From JBBDYD01 sp040901865 (GTDB lineage: Bacteria; Bacteroidota; Ignavibacteria; UBA10030), in contig JBBDYD010000191.1 of the NCBI GenBank assembly GCA_040901865.1, forward strand, positions 1 through 64,000: 64,000 nucleotides of DNA. The letters run 5' to 3'. Position 1 is the stretch's first letter; each line of letters opens with the position of its first letter. A model generated the notes under the pieces. That model was not told the DNA's origin, did not search any database, and saw nothing but the letters and a program-made list of their open reading frames with translations. Below, in pieces: positions 35,309 to 44,673 of this stretch. Made by a program: the position numbers and the translations under genes.

Positions 35309-37272
35309 CACTTCATCCGCGGGATGTTGTTCTTGTGATAGCAGCTCTTGTTTGTCTGGCTCTCGCCGTGGCCATGGGATCGTTCGCTTATTATAGCAAC
35401 GAGAGTTTCGGATTTCCGCTTGACGATCCCTGGATTCATCTGCAATTTGCAGAAAATCTTGCGGAGCACGGTGCCTTCTCATACTACAAAGATGAATTGG
35501 TCACCTCGGGATCGACGGCGCCGTTCTACACCCTTCTCCTTGCTGCGGGGTTGCTGGTCACGGACAATGAAATGGTTCTTAGTTACGTGATTGGCGTTCT
35601 GATGTTCCTGGTCGCCATCTTCCTATTCCTCAGGACTGCTGAGCACTCTTTCCGCGGCCGATCATGGCTTGCGTTTGGCGGAGTGTTCCTCCTTGCCATG
35701 GAACCGCGCCTTCACTGGGCGGCGTTGTCGGGGATGGAAACGACACTCTTCGTTGCCCTTCTTCTCGCTGTGTTCCATTCGTACACGGGTCGAAAACCGG
35801 TTGCCTTGGGCATCAGCGCGGGCCTTCTGCTGTGGACACGCCCTGAAGCCGTGATCCTTTTTGGCGCCCTGATCGCCGATCTTGCGTTCAAGGCTTTTTT
35901 CGCAAACCGAACGGAAAAACGAGGGTTTGATGAATACTCCTGGCTGGTGAAAAGCGCCGTGATTGTCCTATTGCTGGGAGCCGGATACGCGTTATTCAAT
36001 TTCGTCCTTTCCGGTTCGTTGTTGCCCAACACGTACGCGGCAAAGTTGAAATATTATTCGGGAACAGGAAGAAATTTCCCGGTTGAAGTGTTCCGTTATC
36101 TGACCGACGGTCATCTGATACTCCTCGCACCATTTTGCGGTGTGGGGATGGTCCTGACGATTTTTCAGCTGGCGAGAGGGAAGCATTCAGTCGGAATCAT
36201 CCCCCTGCTGTTTGTGATTGGAATGTTTTTGGCGTACTGGATCAAATTACCATACATGTACCAGAACGGGCGGTATTTGATGCCGGTGCTTCCCTTCTAC
36301 CTGTTTCTCGGGTTGGTCGGAATAGATTGGCTCATAACAAAGGGGATTGGGTTTCTCAAGTTCTCCGTTAAGGAAAAATTGATTCCCCGAATCGGACTCG
36401 CCCTGCTCGGTATCATCGCCATTCAGTTTGGATACGGTACGTGGAAAGAGCGGAGTTCATACCAGGAATCCTGTAAATATATTTCGGACCGTCAGGTAAA
36501 AACGGCGCACTGGATTCGCGAACATCTTCCGGAAACAGCTGTCATTGCCACTCACGATGTTGGGGCAATTGCCTATTACTCTCAACGGAAGATCGTCGAT
36601 ATGGTGGGTCTTATCACTCCGGAGATGATTCCGCGCATTGGCAACCTGGAATTGCTGAAAGGATTTTTGCGGGAGCAACATGTAACGCACCTGGCACTTC
36701 TTCGGAATTGGTTTGAAGTTGTCAATGTCAATCCCTTGTTTCAAACAAACGAACTCACGCCGGAAATCATGGAAGTGTTTGCGTTTGAGCCGGATCGCAC
36801 TCATTTTACAACGAGCCAGGTTGCTTGGTTGACGTCGACCGGATGGTATTATCTTGCGCGCGGCGATGTGCGGCAGGGAGGCCCCCTGGTGGAGAAGGCT
36901 GTTCAACTCGATTCGCTCTCATCCCGTGCTCATCACCATTTCGGCTGGGCGTTATCGCTGGCCGGGCAGATCGACAGGGCGGAAGAAGAATTCAGAAAGT
37001 CCATAGACCTGCATCCGTCGTACTGGCAGGCACATTTCGCCCTCGCCCAGGTTCCGCTCAGGCGTCAACAGCCGGCCGAAGCGATCACGCGGTTACAAAA
37101 ACTCCTCGCTGCCAATCCGGATATGCTGGCTGTCTATCAATCGATAGCCCAGATTTACGGGCAAATGGGAGATACAACAAAAGCACGGCGTTCATTGGAG
37201 CAATTCCAGAGAGAAATGGAAATGAGAGCAAAGCGGGAAGGCGAGAAACCTTATTCCGGTTTACCTCGTTAA
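35305..37272 (+). CDS. polytopic GT-C-like glycosyltransferase with C-terminal TPR region
   Basis: A 655-residue protein. The N-terminal two thirds contain about ten to eleven membrane helices with GT-C-type features: an early loop PLDDPWIHLQFAENLAEHG with paired Asp, SGSTAPFYTLLL and SGMETTLF. A periplasmic domain follows with ATHDVGAIAYYSQRK and VDMVGLI, common in this group, and the last 120 residues are TPR helices (HHHFGWALSLAGQIDRAEEE, HFALAQVPLRRQQPAEA, AVYQSIAQIYGQMGD). The ATG overlapping the preceding stop is chosen. Probably a glycosyltransferase acting with the preceding gene product. Confidence 0.78.
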   Translation: MTLHPRDVVLVIAALVCLALAVAMGSFAYYSNESFGFPLDDPWIHLQFAENLAEHGAFSYYKDELVTSGSTAPFYTLLLAAGLLVTDNEMVLSYVIGVLMFLVAIFLFLRTAEHSFRGRSWLAFGGVFLLAMEPRLHWAALSGMETTLFVALLLAVFHSYTGRKPVALGISAGLLLWTRPEAVILFGALIADLAFKAFFANRTEKRGFDEYSWLVKSAVIVLLLGAGYALFNFVLSGSLLPNTYAAKLKYYSGTGRNFPVEVFRYLTDGHLILLAPFCGVGMVLTIFQLARGKHSVGIIPLLFVIGMFLAYWIKLPYMYQNGRYLMPVLPFYLFLGLVGIDWLITKGIGFLKFSVKEKLIPRIGLALLGIIAIQFGYGTWKERSSYQESCKYISDRQVKTAHWIREHLPETAVIATHDVGAIAYYSQRKIVDMVGLITPEMIPRIGNLELLKGFLREQHVTHLALLRNWFEVVNVNPLFQTNELTPEIMEVFAFEPDRTHFTTSQVAWLTSTGWYYLARGDVRQGGPLVEKAVQLDSLSSRAHHHFGWALSLAGQIDRAEEEFRKSIDLHPSYWQAHFALAQVPLRRQQPAEAITRLQKLLAANPDMLAVYQSIAQIYGQMGDTTKARRSLEQFQREMEMRAKREGEKPYSGLPR

Positions 37273-37279
37273 GAAGAAC

Positions 37280-39130
37280 ATGAACCTGCGATCCGTTTCC
37301 ATACTCTTGTTCCTCATGGCCGCTGTCCTTCCGGTTTGGGCACAAACTCCTGACGCCTCGGTCAAACTGCGTCTCGCTCAAAGTTTTGAGCGTTCCGGCG
37401 ACTGGGAACGGGCGGTTCCGATCTATGAGTCGCTCCTTTTTGGAGAACCGCAAAATTTCGTTTACTACGATGCCCTCCGCCGCGGATATATCCAGCTAAA
37501 AGAGTACGACAAAGCGATCGAATTGATTCGCTACCGGCTCACTCTTCAGCCCGACAGCCACTTGCTGTTATCTTCGCTCGGCGGAGTGTACTATCAGAAA
37601 GGGGAAGAGCAAAAAGCTGATTCTGTATGGCAGGCAATTCTTCGGTCTAATCCCTCGAATGTTAACCTGTACAGAATGATCGCCGGCCAGATGATGGAGT
37701 ACAGGCTGTACGATCAGGCAATTTCCCTTTTTCTTCAGGCACGTCAGGTAACAGGGGATGCGAACCTCTTTACGGGAGAACTTGCAAACCTCTATGGTGC
37801 ATTTCAGCAATACGAGAATGCAGCCCGCGAGTACGTTCGCCTCTTAACGCAACAGCCCTCCCAGCTGGCCGATATTCAGTCACGGATGTCTCTTTTTTTG
37901 AATCGACCGGAAGCCGTCGCCTCCGCCACAAAGGCACTCCAGGAAGCACTTGATGCCAGAGGGAATCTCATTCCGCTTCGGCAACTCTACGCCTGGATTT
38001 TGATGGAAGGAAAGGATTATTCTGCCGCGTTGGATCAATTTAGAATCATTGACCGGTCTTCAAATGCCCGCGGTGTTGAGCTCTTCAATTTTGCCCAGCG
38101 GGCCCTGGAAGAGAGGGAACTGGGAACTGCAGTCAAGGCGTATCAGGAAGTTCTGTCAATTTCTCCCCCGAAGGAGATTCAGCCTGCAGCGCGTCTCGGG
38201 CTTGCCAGAGCTACCGAAGAGTTGAGTATCGCCATCGACTCGACGCTTTCGCCGGGATCCGGGGAATCCTGGCCCGTGTCGGAGACCCGGCCGTCCATTG
38301 GCAGCGCCCTGGGTCTCTTCGAGGCAATCATCCGCGATTATCCCGGGACACCCATTGCCGCCCAGGCATATTTCCGCATAGGTGTCATCAAAAGGGATCG
38401 ATCTTTTGATCTCGATGGGGCGTTCGCGGCGTTTGCCAGCATTCCGACGATTGTGCCCGACAGTCCCTTAGCCCTGGAAGGCTCTCTCGCAGCTGCAGGT
38501 GTCCTTATTGCCCGTAATGACCTGGCGGCCGCCAGGAATCGCTATATCGCGTTATTGGGGAACCGTGACCCCCTCCAGCGGGACCGGGTGCTCTTTCATC
38601 TGGCAGAGATTGACTACTTTACCGCCTCGTTCGATACTGCGCTCAGTGTGCTGAAGCGTCTTTCGCTGCAGTCATCGACCGACCTAGCGAACAATGCCCT
38701 TGAACTTCGGTACTTTATCGAAGAAAACATCGGCACGAGCACTCAGGGACTGAAGCTGTTTGCTGCATCCGACTTACTCATGCGGCAGCGAAGATACCCG
38801 GAAGCTCTGGAGGGTTTTCGGGAAGTGGTCCGTCAGTTTCCCGCAGTGCTGCTTGTCGATGATGCGACGATCAGGATTGGCGAGCTGCAGCTTCTTCTGG
38901 AAAAACCCCTCGAGGCGGTGAACACATTTCGCTCGATGGTAAGCGACATGACCGCGAGCATCCTCCGCGACCGCGCCCTCATGCGGATTGGAGAAATCTA
39001 TGAGCAGAGACTAAACAATCCTGTGTTGGCAATTGAAGTATATGAGGAATTGTTAAAACTGTTTCCCATGTCGCTCTATGCAGAAGAAGCCCGCCGACGG
39101 ATGCGCAGGCTGCGGGGAGACGTAATCTGA
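37280..39130 (+). CDS. exported TPR-repeat protein
   Basis: A 616-residue protein with a signal peptide (about 1-21, ending PVWAQ) and helical repeats almost throughout: classic TPRs in the first 200 residues (NFVYYDALRRGYIQLKEYDK, LLLSSLGGVYYQKGEEQ), a less regular middle, and TPR/BamD-like repeats at 330-610 (PGTPIAAQAYFRIGVIK, PMSLYAEEARRRMRRLR). Probably a periplasmic scaffold or outer-membrane-associated adaptor. It starts 8 nt after the glycosyltransferase gene and overlaps the next gene by one base. Confidence 0.85.
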   Translation: MNLRSVSILLFLMAAVLPVWAQTPDASVKLRLAQSFERSGDWERAVPIYESLLFGEPQNFVYYDALRRGYIQLKEYDKAIELIRYRLTLQPDSHLLLSSLGGVYYQKGEEQKADSVWQAILRSNPSNVNLYRMIAGQMMEYRLYDQAISLFLQARQVTGDANLFTGELANLYGAFQQYENAAREYVRLLTQQPSQLADIQSRMSLFLNRPEAVASATKALQEALDARGNLIPLRQLYAWILMEGKDYSAALDQFRIIDRSSNARGVELFNFAQRALEERELGTAVKAYQEVLSISPPKEIQPAARLGLARATEELSIAIDSTLSPGSGESWPVSETRPSIGSALGLFEAIIRDYPGTPIAAQAYFRIGVIKRDRSFDLDGAFAAFASIPTIVPDSPLALEGSLAAAGVLIARNDLAAARNRYIALLGNRDPLQRDRVLFHLAEIDYFTASFDTALSVLKRLSLQSSTDLANNALELRYFIEENIGTSTQGLKLFAASDLLMRQRRYPEALEGFREVVRQFPAVLLVDDATIRIGELQLLLEKPLEAVNTFRSMVSDMTASILRDRALMRIGEIYEQRLNNPVLAIEVYEELLKLFPMSLYAEEARRRMRRLRGDVI

Positions 39131-40401
39131 TGATACGAGGCATTTTCATAGGACTTCTGCTGGCTGGAAGCATTGTTTTCCTTCAGGGTCAAACGAAACT
39201 CCTGATTCCGATGGATGGCGGGCAAACCGACCATTTGAAATCATATGGTGTGGCTTTCTGGCTCCTGGAACGCGGGGGCACGGTTGATTGGCTCCTCAAT
39301 CATCGTGGGGGCTCGTTTCTGATGGACTACAGCGAGATTCTCGCGCGCGAATGCAGAGTACGGGCTGTGGGATTCGAGGAGATCGGAGCAGGACAGGCTG
39401 CTGTGATCCTTGCCGAGGTACAGCGCGATGACGCCAACACGGATATTGTGCGTCTGGAAAAAGCTCCCAGGATTGCTGTCTATGTTCCGCCGAATTTCAA
39501 ACCCTGGGACGACGCCGTGACACTCGCGTTAGAATATGCCGAAATTCCCTATACGAAGGTTTGGGATGAGGAAGTACTTTCCGGCAAGTTGGCCGACTAC
39601 GACTGGCTCCATTTGCACCATGAGGACTTTACCGGGCAATACGGAAAATTCTATGCAAACTACCGGCATGCACAATGGTACATTCAGCAGCAAATGTTGT
39701 ATGAGCGTGAAGCGAAGCGGCTTGGTTTTAGAAAAGTTTCCGATGAAAAGAAAGCCGTTGCACGGGCGATCAGGGAATATCTCGGTCAGGGTGGATTCAT
39801 GTTTGCCATGTGCTCAGCTACCGACAGCTACGATATTGCCCTCGCAGCAGAGGGAGTTGACATTTGCGATGTCATGTTCGACGGTGACCCGCCCGACAGG
39901 GATGCGACGAGTCGGTTGGATTTCACCAAAACTCTCGCATTCGAGGGATTTGCGCTGGACAGGAATCCCCTGCGCTATGAGTATTCCGACATCGACATTC
40001 CTTCGAGTGACCCACCTCCGTTACGTGATCCAGGAACGGATTATTTTACCCTGTTTGAATTTTCAGCCAAGTACGATCCTGTCCCAACGATGCTCACACA
40101 GAATCATGTGAACATGGTCAAGGGGTTTATGGGTCAAACAACAGCATTTCGGAAGTCCCTGATTAAAAGAACGGTTGTGCTGCTGGCGGAGAGGGAGGGA
40201 ACGGAAGAAGTAAAATATCTCCATGGGAATTTTGGACGAGGGACATTTACCTGGTACGGAGGTCACGACCCCGAAGATTACCAGCACGCGGTTGGTGATC
40301 CCCCGACGGATCTCAATCTCTACCGGAATTCACCGGGCTATCGTTTGATCCTCAATAATGTACTGTTTCCAGCAGCAAAGAAGAAACAGCAGAAAACGTA
40401 G
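39130..40401 (+). CDS. exported conserved protein of the family often labelled 'asparagine synthetase B'
   Basis: A 423-residue protein with a signal peptide (about 1-20, ending FLQGQ). The family is known from FCB-group and gemmatimonad genomes and is commonly named asparagine synthetase B, but I see no ATP-PPase or N-terminal nucleophile domain. Residues around FMFAMCSATDSYDIAL resemble the nucleophile elbow of class I glutamine amidotransferase-like folds (Cys about 236), and GRGTFTWYGGHDPED gives a possible histidine site. It could be a hydrolase or a binding protein. It is translated with the TPR protein (TGATG overlap), so the two probably act together outside the cytoplasm. Confidence 0.7.
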   Translation: MIRGIFIGLLLAGSIVFLQGQTKLLIPMDGGQTDHLKSYGVAFWLLERGGTVDWLLNHRGGSFLMDYSEILARECRVRAVGFEEIGAGQAAVILAEVQRDDANTDIVRLEKAPRIAVYVPPNFKPWDDAVTLALEYAEIPYTKVWDEEVLSGKLADYDWLHLHHEDFTGQYGKFYANYRHAQWYIQQQMLYEREAKRLGFRKVSDEKKAVARAIREYLGQGGFMFAMCSATDSYDIALAAEGVDICDVMFDGDPPDRDATSRLDFTKTLAFEGFALDRNPLRYEYSDIDIPSSDPPPLRDPGTDYFTLFEFSAKYDPVPTMLTQNHVNMVKGFMGQTTAFRKSLIKRTVVLLAEREGTEEVKYLHGNFGRGTFTWYGGHDPEDYQHAVGDPPTDLNLYRNSPGYRLILNNVLFPAAKKKQQKT

Positions 40402-40430
40402 ATAACCGTTTGGTGGTGCAGCACAAAAGG

Positions 40431-40468
40431 AAGGGCCGGCTCTTGAAGGAGGAAGAGAGCCGGCCCTT
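40431..40468. terminator. bidirectional terminator between convergent genes
   Basis: Perfect 13-bp stem: AAGGGCCGGCTCT (40431-40443) and AGAGCCGGCCCTT (40456-40468). It ends the plus-strand gene at 40401 and the minus-strand barrel gene at 40490; a short T-run (CCTTTT) follows on the minus strand. Confidence 0.82.
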
Positions 40469-40489
40469 GGTGTTTCTGCTTCAGGCAGG

Positions 40490-41530
40490 TTACAGCCCAA
40501 GCTTTACAGCAACGACATGATTATCATCGAAGAACTCTGTTGCCCGAAAGGCATAGTCCACGGCGATACTCATGGTTGGGCTCAAGCTGAATTGAACGCC
40601 TGCCCCTGCCGTGTACGTGAACAGCGCTTCATCCGTCGGCAGGTCCGGAGAAAGGGCATAACCGGCCCTGAGGAAGAACATATTGTTGTAGGACCACTCA
40701 CCGCCGATCCTGAAATCGTCATACGAGAAATTCTGATGTACAAATGTTCCCGTGATCACGAAGTGCGATTGTTCCATCATGGGAATCTCGTACGACGATC
40801 CGAATTCAAGCGTCGATGGGAGGTCGAACTCCTGTGACGTGATCCGGAGAGGCCTTGGCTGTGTACCTGGCTCCGTACCGGGAAGCTGAACAGACTGCTC
40901 CAGGTCCGGTCCGTCATATCTCATGCTCGGACCGAAATTCTTCATGACCACGCCGAATTTGAAACCCCGCAGCCCGGTCTGATATTGCAGACCCAGATCG
41001 AAGGCCAGGCCGGTTGCTGATTCTCTCATGATCGTCTCGGTCACAACTTTCATGGTGACGCCAAACGCGATCCGGTCGGTCATCATCTTGGAGAAGTTGA
41101 GTCCGAGGGTCATGAAATTGGGGGAATACGTCTCTCCCGTGCCATCGGGAAAATCATTGGTCGTAATGATAATGTCGCCGAAGTTGATCGTCTGGATGCT
41201 GAACCCCAGCGTTCCAAACTCACCGAGTTTCGCAGCAACGCCCGCGTATTCGACTTTAATATCCGCCAGGTAATTCATGTGGGCGAACATTGCCTCGGCA
41301 GAATTCGCTATGTTCGCCGCTCCTGCGGGATTCCAATACAGAGCTTCCACGCCCTGGATCCCCGAAACGTATGACCCTGCAAGGCCTATACCGCGGGCTC
41401 CGAGCGGAATTAAAAGCTCCTGCGCACCGGCCGTGCCCTTTCGTCGTCCGGATCCTGCGTCGGCCTGGGTAAACCCGACCAGCAACCCGAGGAGGAGCAC
41501 CCAGATGGTGGTTGATTGTAATGTCTTCAT
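40490..41530 (-). CDS. PorV/PorQ family outer-membrane protein
   Basis: A 346-residue FadL-type outer-membrane beta-barrel of the PorV/PorQ group associated with type IX secretion. A signal peptide (1-24, ending FTQADA) is followed by the diagnostic N-terminal segment PLGARGIGLAGSYVSG and GVEALYWNPAGAA; strands continue to the C-terminal FFDDNHVVAVKLGL. The start is the ATG at 41530 with an AAGGAG site; an in-frame ATG ten codons upstream is ignored. In this family PorV shuttles cargo proteins carrying the sorting domain, as encoded by the adjacent gene. Confidence 0.88.
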   Translation of the reverse strand: MKTLQSTTIWVLLLGLLVGFTQADAGSGRRKGTAGAQELLIPLGARGIGLAGSYVSGIQGVEALYWNPAGAANIANSAEAMFAHMNYLADIKVEYAGVAAKLGEFGTLGFSIQTINFGDIIITTNDFPDGTGETYSPNFMTLGLNFSKMMTDRIAFGVTMKVVTETIMRESATGLAFDLGLQYQTGLRGFKFGVVMKNFGPSMRYDGPDLEQSVQLPGTEPGTQPRPLRITSQEFDLPSTLEFGSSYEIPMMEQSHFVITGTFVHQNFSYDDFRIGGEWSYNNMFFLRAGYALSPDLPTDEALFTYTAGAGVQFSLSPTMSIAVDYAFRATEFFDDNHVVAVKLGL

Positions 41531-41572
41531 GATATACTCCTTTGGTTCTTTCATGTTCAAACGTTGTAAGAA

Positions 41573-41600
41573 CGCCGGAGAAGCGGAGGCCTCTCCGGCG
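41573..41600 (-). terminator. hairpin between the surface-protein and barrel genes
   Basis: CGCCGGAGA (41573-41581) and TCTCCGGCG (41592-41600) form a perfect 9-bp stem just after the stop of the minus-strand 1005-residue protein. Only a weak T-rich stretch (TTCTT) follows, so it may be a partial terminator that lowers expression of the barrel gene or stabilises the upstream mRNA. Confidence 0.55.
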
Positions 41601-41606
41601 GAACTC

Positions 41607-44600
41607 TTACAGCCGATCCAGCCGCTCCTCGGGCTGGATCACTCCAAGCTTGAGGATCTTTGAACCAATACCCTCAATTTCAATATGCACAAGATACATA
41701 CCGCTGGCCACGGGAATTCCGTCGGTGTTTCGAAGGTCCCATCGCTCGAATGTTGATCCTACGGCATGTTCGATCTGGTGCACGAGAACCCCGGCAAGTG
41801 AGAAAATGCGGATCTTCGTTTTTTCCTGTTGTGGGAGCCGGGTGAAAGTGACGAAACGGTTCAAAGGATCCCTTTCCATTGTCTGAGCGCCGAAGTACGG
41901 ATTCGGAAACACGTTGATCATTTCGACGTCGGCCTTTGCCTGCGTGGTGCTGACAGAAGGCTGCAGGCCGCTTGTTGAGAATGTAAAGCGGTCATTTTGA
42001 GAATTGACGAAATTCGGTGTTACTGTCAAGATTTGCCCATCCTGCCAGTCAATCGTATAGCCTGTCCGAAGGAGGGGCCACCATCCGTAGAGGATGTCGA
42101 AATCGTCGTTCAGCAAGTTCTTCGACGTGTAGGCCGGATCAGGAGTAGCGCCGCTGTAGGTGCTGTTCAGAATGAACATATACTCCCGGTCTGACGAAGC
42201 AGTTGTCGGACCCCAGAGCGCATCAGCCGCCGGGCCTGCGTTTTGCTCGACATAGACAACATTCAGCTGACGGGCAGGGCTTGAAGTAACATCCCAGACC
42301 TCGAAATGTTGTTGCGTGTAATCCACATATCCGTAGCTGGGAGTACCTCCCCGGACATACCGATAGGCCCTTTGACCATCGGCATTCGTTCGGAAGCGGA
42401 TTTCAATCGTGACGAACTGGTCGGGAGTGCAGGTACCGCCCCAGAAGTTCGGTCCCGTGCCGAAACCACCACCGAGGATATCGCCGCCCCAGTTAACCCC
42501 GTTGAACCATCGCGTTCCTCCTGCGAACGTGTATTCCTTCACAACGGGCGCGGGGCCGACTACTTTCATCTGGAGGCCATCGGCGATCAAGTGCATGCCA
42601 TCCCCGGTCTGATTGTCCTGGTCTTCAATAACCGGAGTGGCCGTGGTCAGATCCTGAAGAGTCCAAAGGAATCCGCCGGAACCTGCATCGAACGCAAACG
42701 AGACTTCGTAATTATGGCCTGTGACTTTCGTCGGATCGATGACAAGTGCGTAGGCGTTTCCATCACTCGATCCGATATGCACCGTTTTGATCGTGTCGCC
42801 CGAGGCGCTGTTCCACCGGGTGCCGGGAGATGCCGCATGCGGCCGCGCGGTGACGATGCTTTGAGCGCTCTTCAGCATTCTGGGGACACCCCAGGAATTG
42901 TATGCATAGGAGGCTATGACAAAGTAATACGGGTTGCCATTGACAAGGGGAAGCCCTGAAATAGCATCCATCTTTGTCGAAAACCGATGCTGAAGTCCCG
43001 AGTTCGTGCCTTTGACAACGGTCACTTCCACGTTCTCGCCGTACGCAGGATCATACTTGAAGTCCTTGATATCCAGGACCAGATTATCCAGGTCGTAGGT
43101 GGCAAGGGTTCTTATGACGGTCGGTGCCGACGGATGATCGACCTGATACACTACGTATCCCTCGAAATCATACGAGGTTGGCAGGCCGGTTGATGTGTCG
43201 ACCTTGATCAGATCGGCCGCTGTATAGGTTTCTGCATTGTCTTCCCACACCAGCACCACTTCACGATCAAGCTCGGTGAGCGTCGTCGTCGGGACCGGAG
43301 GCGAAGGAGGCAGAGCAAAGTTGATATCGTAAGCGGTTTGTGCGCTCTTGTCAACTTCTTTGAGCACAGCAACACTGCTCTTGTTGTTGCCGCCTGTTGC
43401 GATCAGCACCCCAAACACCACTTCCTGCGTATCACCCGGGGAAAACATGAACGGTCCGGAGGACATCAAGAAGCGGCGGTCACCGGGAGCCCGTACTGTT
43501 GGGCTGGATTCACTCCATCCGGATCCCGTTACAGGATCGCCCGGAAAAACGAACCGGGTGGGCTGGGAGGTCATTGGATTGATGAACGGAGACCCATCCT
43601 GATATCTGCCCGTCATGTAATTGAATGCCTCTTCTGCATTCTCAGGATCTCTCTGGGGGAATGTCGATCCGTTGATGTAGTAGGCAAACGCGAACATCGG
43701 AAGATTTTTGAAATCTGGAATCTTCCGTCCAGAAACCAGCGCTGTATCACCGACAGACGGAACGATTGGGCCTTGGAAGAAGTCGCGACCGATGGCCGGA
43801 GGCGGTGATCCATAGGTGAGGTCGTTGTTATCGGCATTCCAGCAATAGCCAAGGCTCAGCGTGGTATCGCAGCCGACATAATCATCGCCCGCGTCGCCGA
43901 GATCCGGATCGTCCCAAAGGGCGATGAAGGTGGAATCAACCGCGGTTGTGCCTTTGTGAATGATCTTTGCTTTCACAAACATCATGTCGCCGAAGGCATC
44001 GGGGCGGTCATATCCCCACGCCGTGAACTGAACTTCGATGCCCAGCGGCAAAGTGCTGAAGATATTTGCATGCAGGGCTGCATCCATGTCATTGAACACG
44101 CACCACATGGTGATATCGCCCATTAACAGAGGATTTCCCGCGGAATCCACAGGTGCACCGTCGGCAACAGGCCAATTGAGATAGTCATCGCCGGGATTCA
44201 AGAGATCCGCGCGCGTGATTTTGTACCATCGATACTGAGGAAGCGACGCATCATCAGCCACGCCCGACGGAAGGATCTTTCCGGGTGTGAATTCCGAAGC
44301 GTATTCCGCAGCAGCGGTCCGGAACTGGCCGCTGACCTTCCCTGCAACCCAGATTCCCGCGGCATAGTCGATGAGCTTGAATGTTCCTTTGGGCCATTCC
44401 ATGCCGGAGTTTCCGGTAACGACCTGACTCACATACTGGCCGTTGTTTCCCATGATGCTATTGATGCGGTTCCCGTCGAAGTTTTGATATTCGAGGGTTG
44501 CCGTCTTGCCCAGCCGGGTGACCGGCTTCCGGCCCTTCCTGTCACCGCCATCGGCGATAACAAGACCGAACACGAGAAGCAGAATAACGCCCAGTGCCAG

Positions 44601-44624
44601 GCGATGATTCATGATCTGTTTCAT
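41607..44624 (-). CDS. large secreted surface protein with type IX sorting domain
   Basis: A 1005-residue protein with a signal peptide (about 1-26) and beta-rich body. A fibronectin-like segment is seen around PPVPTTTLTELDREVVLVWEDN; the last 90 residues form a type IX (Por) C-terminal sorting domain: INVFPNPYFGAQ, TKIRIFSLAGVLVHQIEH, WDLRNTDGIPVASGMYLVHIE. Such proteins are exported across the outer membrane and attached to the surface or released. The body is not similar to anything I recognise, so its substrate is unknown. It has a strong AAGGAGATC ribosome site and lies 49 nt after a TonB-dependent receptor gene. Confidence 0.85.
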   Translation of the reverse strand: MKQIMNHRLALGVILLLVFGLVIADGGDRKGRKPVTRLGKTATLEYQNFDGNRINSIMGNNGQYVSQVVTGNSGMEWPKGTFKLIDYAAGIWVAGKVSGQFRTAAAEYASEFTPGKILPSGVADDASLPQYRWYKITRADLLNPGDDYLNWPVADGAPVDSAGNPLLMGDITMWCVFNDMDAALHANIFSTLPLGIEVQFTAWGYDRPDAFGDMMFVKAKIIHKGTTAVDSTFIALWDDPDLGDAGDDYVGCDTTLSLGYCWNADNNDLTYGSPPPAIGRDFFQGPIVPSVGDTALVSGRKIPDFKNLPMFAFAYYINGSTFPQRDPENAEEAFNYMTGRYQDGSPFINPMTSQPTRFVFPGDPVTGSGWSESSPTVRAPGDRRFLMSSGPFMFSPGDTQEVVFGVLIATGGNNKSSVAVLKEVDKSAQTAYDINFALPPSPPVPTTTLTELDREVVLVWEDNAETYTAADLIKVDTSTGLPTSYDFEGYVVYQVDHPSAPTVIRTLATYDLDNLVLDIKDFKYDPAYGENVEVTVVKGTNSGLQHRFSTKMDAISGLPLVNGNPYYFVIASYAYNSWGVPRMLKSAQSIVTARPHAASPGTRWNSASGDTIKTVHIGSSDGNAYALVIDPTKVTGHNYEVSFAFDAGSGGFLWTLQDLTTATPVIEDQDNQTGDGMHLIADGLQMKVVGPAPVVKEYTFAGGTRWFNGVNWGGDILGGGFGTGPNFWGGTCTPDQFVTIEIRFRTNADGQRAYRYVRGGTPSYGYVDYTQQHFEVWDVTSSPARQLNVVYVEQNAGPAADALWGPTTASSDREYMFILNSTYSGATPDPAYTSKNLLNDDFDILYGWWPLLRTGYTIDWQDGQILTVTPNFVNSQNDRFTFSTSGLQPSVSTTQAKADVEMINVFPNPYFGAQTMERDPLNRFVTFTRLPQQEKTKIRIFSLAGVLVHQIEHAVGSTFERWDLRNTDGIPVASGMYLVHIEIEGIGSKILKLGVIQPEERLDRL

Positions 44625-44673
44625 TGTGTGATCTCCTTAGCAAATCCGAATGATGTCATTCCATGCGTGACCA

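Noticed and set aside
39130..40401. Naming this gene asparagine synthetase B
   Set aside because: No N-terminal Cys nucleophile after Met, no PP-loop ATPase motif, and a signal peptide is present.
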